From Halomonas sp. (GTDB taxonomy: Bacteria; Pseudomonadota; Gammaproteobacteria; Pseudomonadales; Halomonadaceae): DNA of 6,552 bases. The position numbers were made by a program, and so were the translations under genes. Positions 5,244 to 6,552 of the stretch are shown one piece after another. Every line of letters begins with the position of its first letter. Position 1 is the first letter of the stretch. The notes under the pieces were generated by a model. The model had not been told where the DNA came from, ran no database searches, and saw only the letters and a list, made by a program, of their open reading frames with translations. The stretch spans positions 1 to 6,552 of the forward strand of contig SKVX01000418.1 of assembly GCA_007129225.1 (NCBI GenBank), given 5' to 3'.

Positions 5244-6552
5244 TCAGGCGAGGGATTTGACGAGAATCTTCGACTTGCGGGCGTGGTTGTAGGTGTCGCG
5301 CTTCAGCGGTGGCAGCGCCTCGATATCGGAGGGGCGGAAACCGTGCTCGACGAACCAGTGAGCGGTATGGGTAGTGAGCACGAACAGTGACGTGAGTCCG
5401 AGCCGACGCGCCCGACGCTCCACGCCGGCGAGCAGCAACGCGCCGCGGGCACCGCCGCGGTAGTCCACATGGATCGCCACGCAGGCCAGTTCGCCCATGT
5501 CGGCCTCGCCGAAGCAGTGCAGCGCGGCACAGCCGATGACCATGCCGTCGCGCTCGATCACCAGGTAGTCGTCGATTTCGTGCTCCAGCCGTTCGCGCGA
5601 GCGTGGCACCAGCATGCCGCGGTGCTCCAGCGGCTCGAGCAGCTCCAGCAGGCCGCCGATATCACCCAGCTCAGCGGGACGCAGCTGCTCGTAGCGATGC
5701 TGGGTGATCATGGTGCCTACGCCGTCCCGGGTGAAGAGCTCACCCAGCAGGGCATCGTGGTTGTGCCATGACAGCAGGTGGGTCCGTGCCACGCCGTGGC
5801 GGGCGGCGGCACAGGCCGCCGCCAGGTGACGTGCCGCTTCACTGCCCGGCGCGGACTGCGCCAGCAACGGCTCCGCCTCGCCGGGGGTGAGCTGCCGCTG
5901 CAGGGCGCCGCTCTCGTCGTACAGGCCGTCGGCCTCGCCCAGCAGGATCAGCTTGTCGGCGCCCAGGGCCATGGCCGCATGCTGCGCCACTTCGGCGGCA
6001 TCCAGGTCGAACACCTCCCCGGTGCTGGAGAAGCCCAGGGGCGGCAACAGCACCAGGGAGCTGCGATCCAGCAGCCCCTGGACGGCGGAGGTACGCACCC
6101 GGCGCACCTCGCCGCTGTGGTCGAAGTCGATACCCTCCCGCACGCCCAGGGGCTTGGCCATAACGAGATTGCCCGACACCACGGTCAGCTCGACACCGTG
6201 CAGCGGCGTATTGGGCAGCCCCAGCGAGAGCCGCGCCTCCAGCCACAGCCGCTGCTCGGCGGCGACACGCTGGACGCACTGCATGATGGCCCCGTCCGCC
6301 ACCCAGCGACCATCATGGCGCTGCGGCTGGATGCCGGCCTCGTCCAGGGCCAGCTGTACCTGGGGCCGGATGCCGAAGACCACCACCAGGCGCACACCCA
6401 GCGTATGCAGCAGTGCCAGGTCCTGGATCAGCTGCTCGCCTCGCCCGCGCGCCATGGCTTCGCCCTCGATGAGAATCACGAAGGTTCGCCCGCGGTGTGC
6501 ATTGATATAGGGCGATGAGTTGCGGAACCAGTCGACGAACGGGAAACGAGTA
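5244..6552 (-). CDS. argA: N-acetylglutamate synthase (ArgA), start just outside window
   Basis: Catalyses the first step of arginine biosynthesis in the cytoplasm: acetyl-CoA plus L-glutamate gives N-acetylglutamate. The frame is open to the window edge, giving about 435 residues against 443 in E. coli, so only a few N-terminal codons are missing. The visible start VDWFRNSSPYINAHRGRTF aligns with E. coli EGFRHSVPYINTHRGKTF. The GTG at 6479 lies inside this homology and is not the start. The N-terminal amino-acid-kinase-like domain, the usual site of arginine feedback inhibition, shows LLHTLGVRLVVVFG, VVSGN and AKPLGV. The C-terminal GNAT acetyltransferase domain shows DIGGLLELLEPLE, RSRERLE, ELACVAIHVDYRGGARG (acetyl-CoA loop), LFVLTT and HWFVEHGF. 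It ends with a KSKIL motif like the E. coli protein. No operon partner is visible in the window; downstream lies the long non-coding region. Confidence 0.96.
   Translation of the reverse strand, partial: TRFPFVDWFRNSSPYINAHRGRTFVILIEGEAMARGRGEQLIQDLALLHTLGVRLVVVFGIRPQVQLALDEAGIQPQRHDGRWVADGAIMQCVQRVAAEQRLWLEARLSLGLPNTPLHGVELTVVSGNLVMAKPLGVREGIDFDHSGEVRRVRTSAVQGLLDRSSLVLLPPLGFSSTGEVFDLDAAEVAQHAAMALGADKLILLGEADGLYDESGALQRQLTPGEAEPLLAQSAPGSEAARHLAAACAAARHGVARTHLLSWHNHDALLGELFTRDGVGTMITQHRYEQLRPAELGDIGGLLELLEPLEHRGMLVPRSRERLEHEIDDYLVIERDGMVIGCAALHCFGEADMGELACVAIHVDYRGGARGALLLAGVERRARRLGLTSLFVLTTHTAHWFVEHGFRPSDIEALPPLKRDTYNHARKSKILVKSLA

Noticed and set aside
5778..6518. Plus-strand open frame of 246 codons
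   Set aside because: Antisense to argA, with low-complexity Gln/Gly/His composition and no domain.

Overview
The window looks like a high-GC gammaproteobacterial chromosome segment. The gene content (xseA; the glrK-qseG-glrR two-component operon; argA of the fused kinase-like plus GNAT type) and the GC-rich third codon positions would suit Halomonas or a relative. That assignment is an inference from recalled protein families, not a database match.

Layout, left to right. (1) Positions 3-860, plus strand: the 3' two thirds of xseA, the large subunit of exodeoxyribonuclease VII, with its 5' end outside the window. (2) Positions 888-4382, minus strand: a compact operon read from right to left, glrK (membrane sensor kinase), qseG (outer-membrane lipoprotein) and glrR (sigma-54 activator). 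glrK and qseG overlap by four bases, and qseG and glrR are 22 bases apart. xseA and glrR converge with only 27 bases between their stops. (3) Positions 4383-5243: about 860 bases with no convincing protein gene. (4) Positions 5244-6552, minus strand: argA, N-acetylglutamate synthase, complete except for the first few codons.

The long intergenic region is the most interesting part. Read on the minus strand it contains, in order: a perfect GlrR-type box (TGTC-N10-GACA, 5087-5104), a perfect match to the IHF consensus WATCARNNNNTTR (5000-5012), a near-consensus sigma-54 promoter (TGGCACG-N4-TAGCA, 4978-4963), about 450 bases rich in stem-loops, and an intrinsic terminator (4520-4495). This is the layout of the enterobacterial glmY small-RNA gene, which also sits upstream of glrK and is activated by GlrR with sigma-54 and IHF. 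I propose that the region encodes a GlrR-controlled small RNA. It is longer than enterobacterial GlmY and I cannot align it to GlmY by eye. It carries six ANGGA motifs, one displayed as an AGGA tetraloop, so CsrA/RsmA binding is a secondary hypothesis.

How the parts may work together: GlrK senses an envelope or metabolic signal, helped or modulated by QseG, and phosphorylates GlrR. GlrR then activates the sigma-54 promoter just upstream of its own operon. The terminator separates the RNA from glrK, but partial read-through would give positive feedback. xseA and argA appear to be housekeeping neighbours with no evident functional link.
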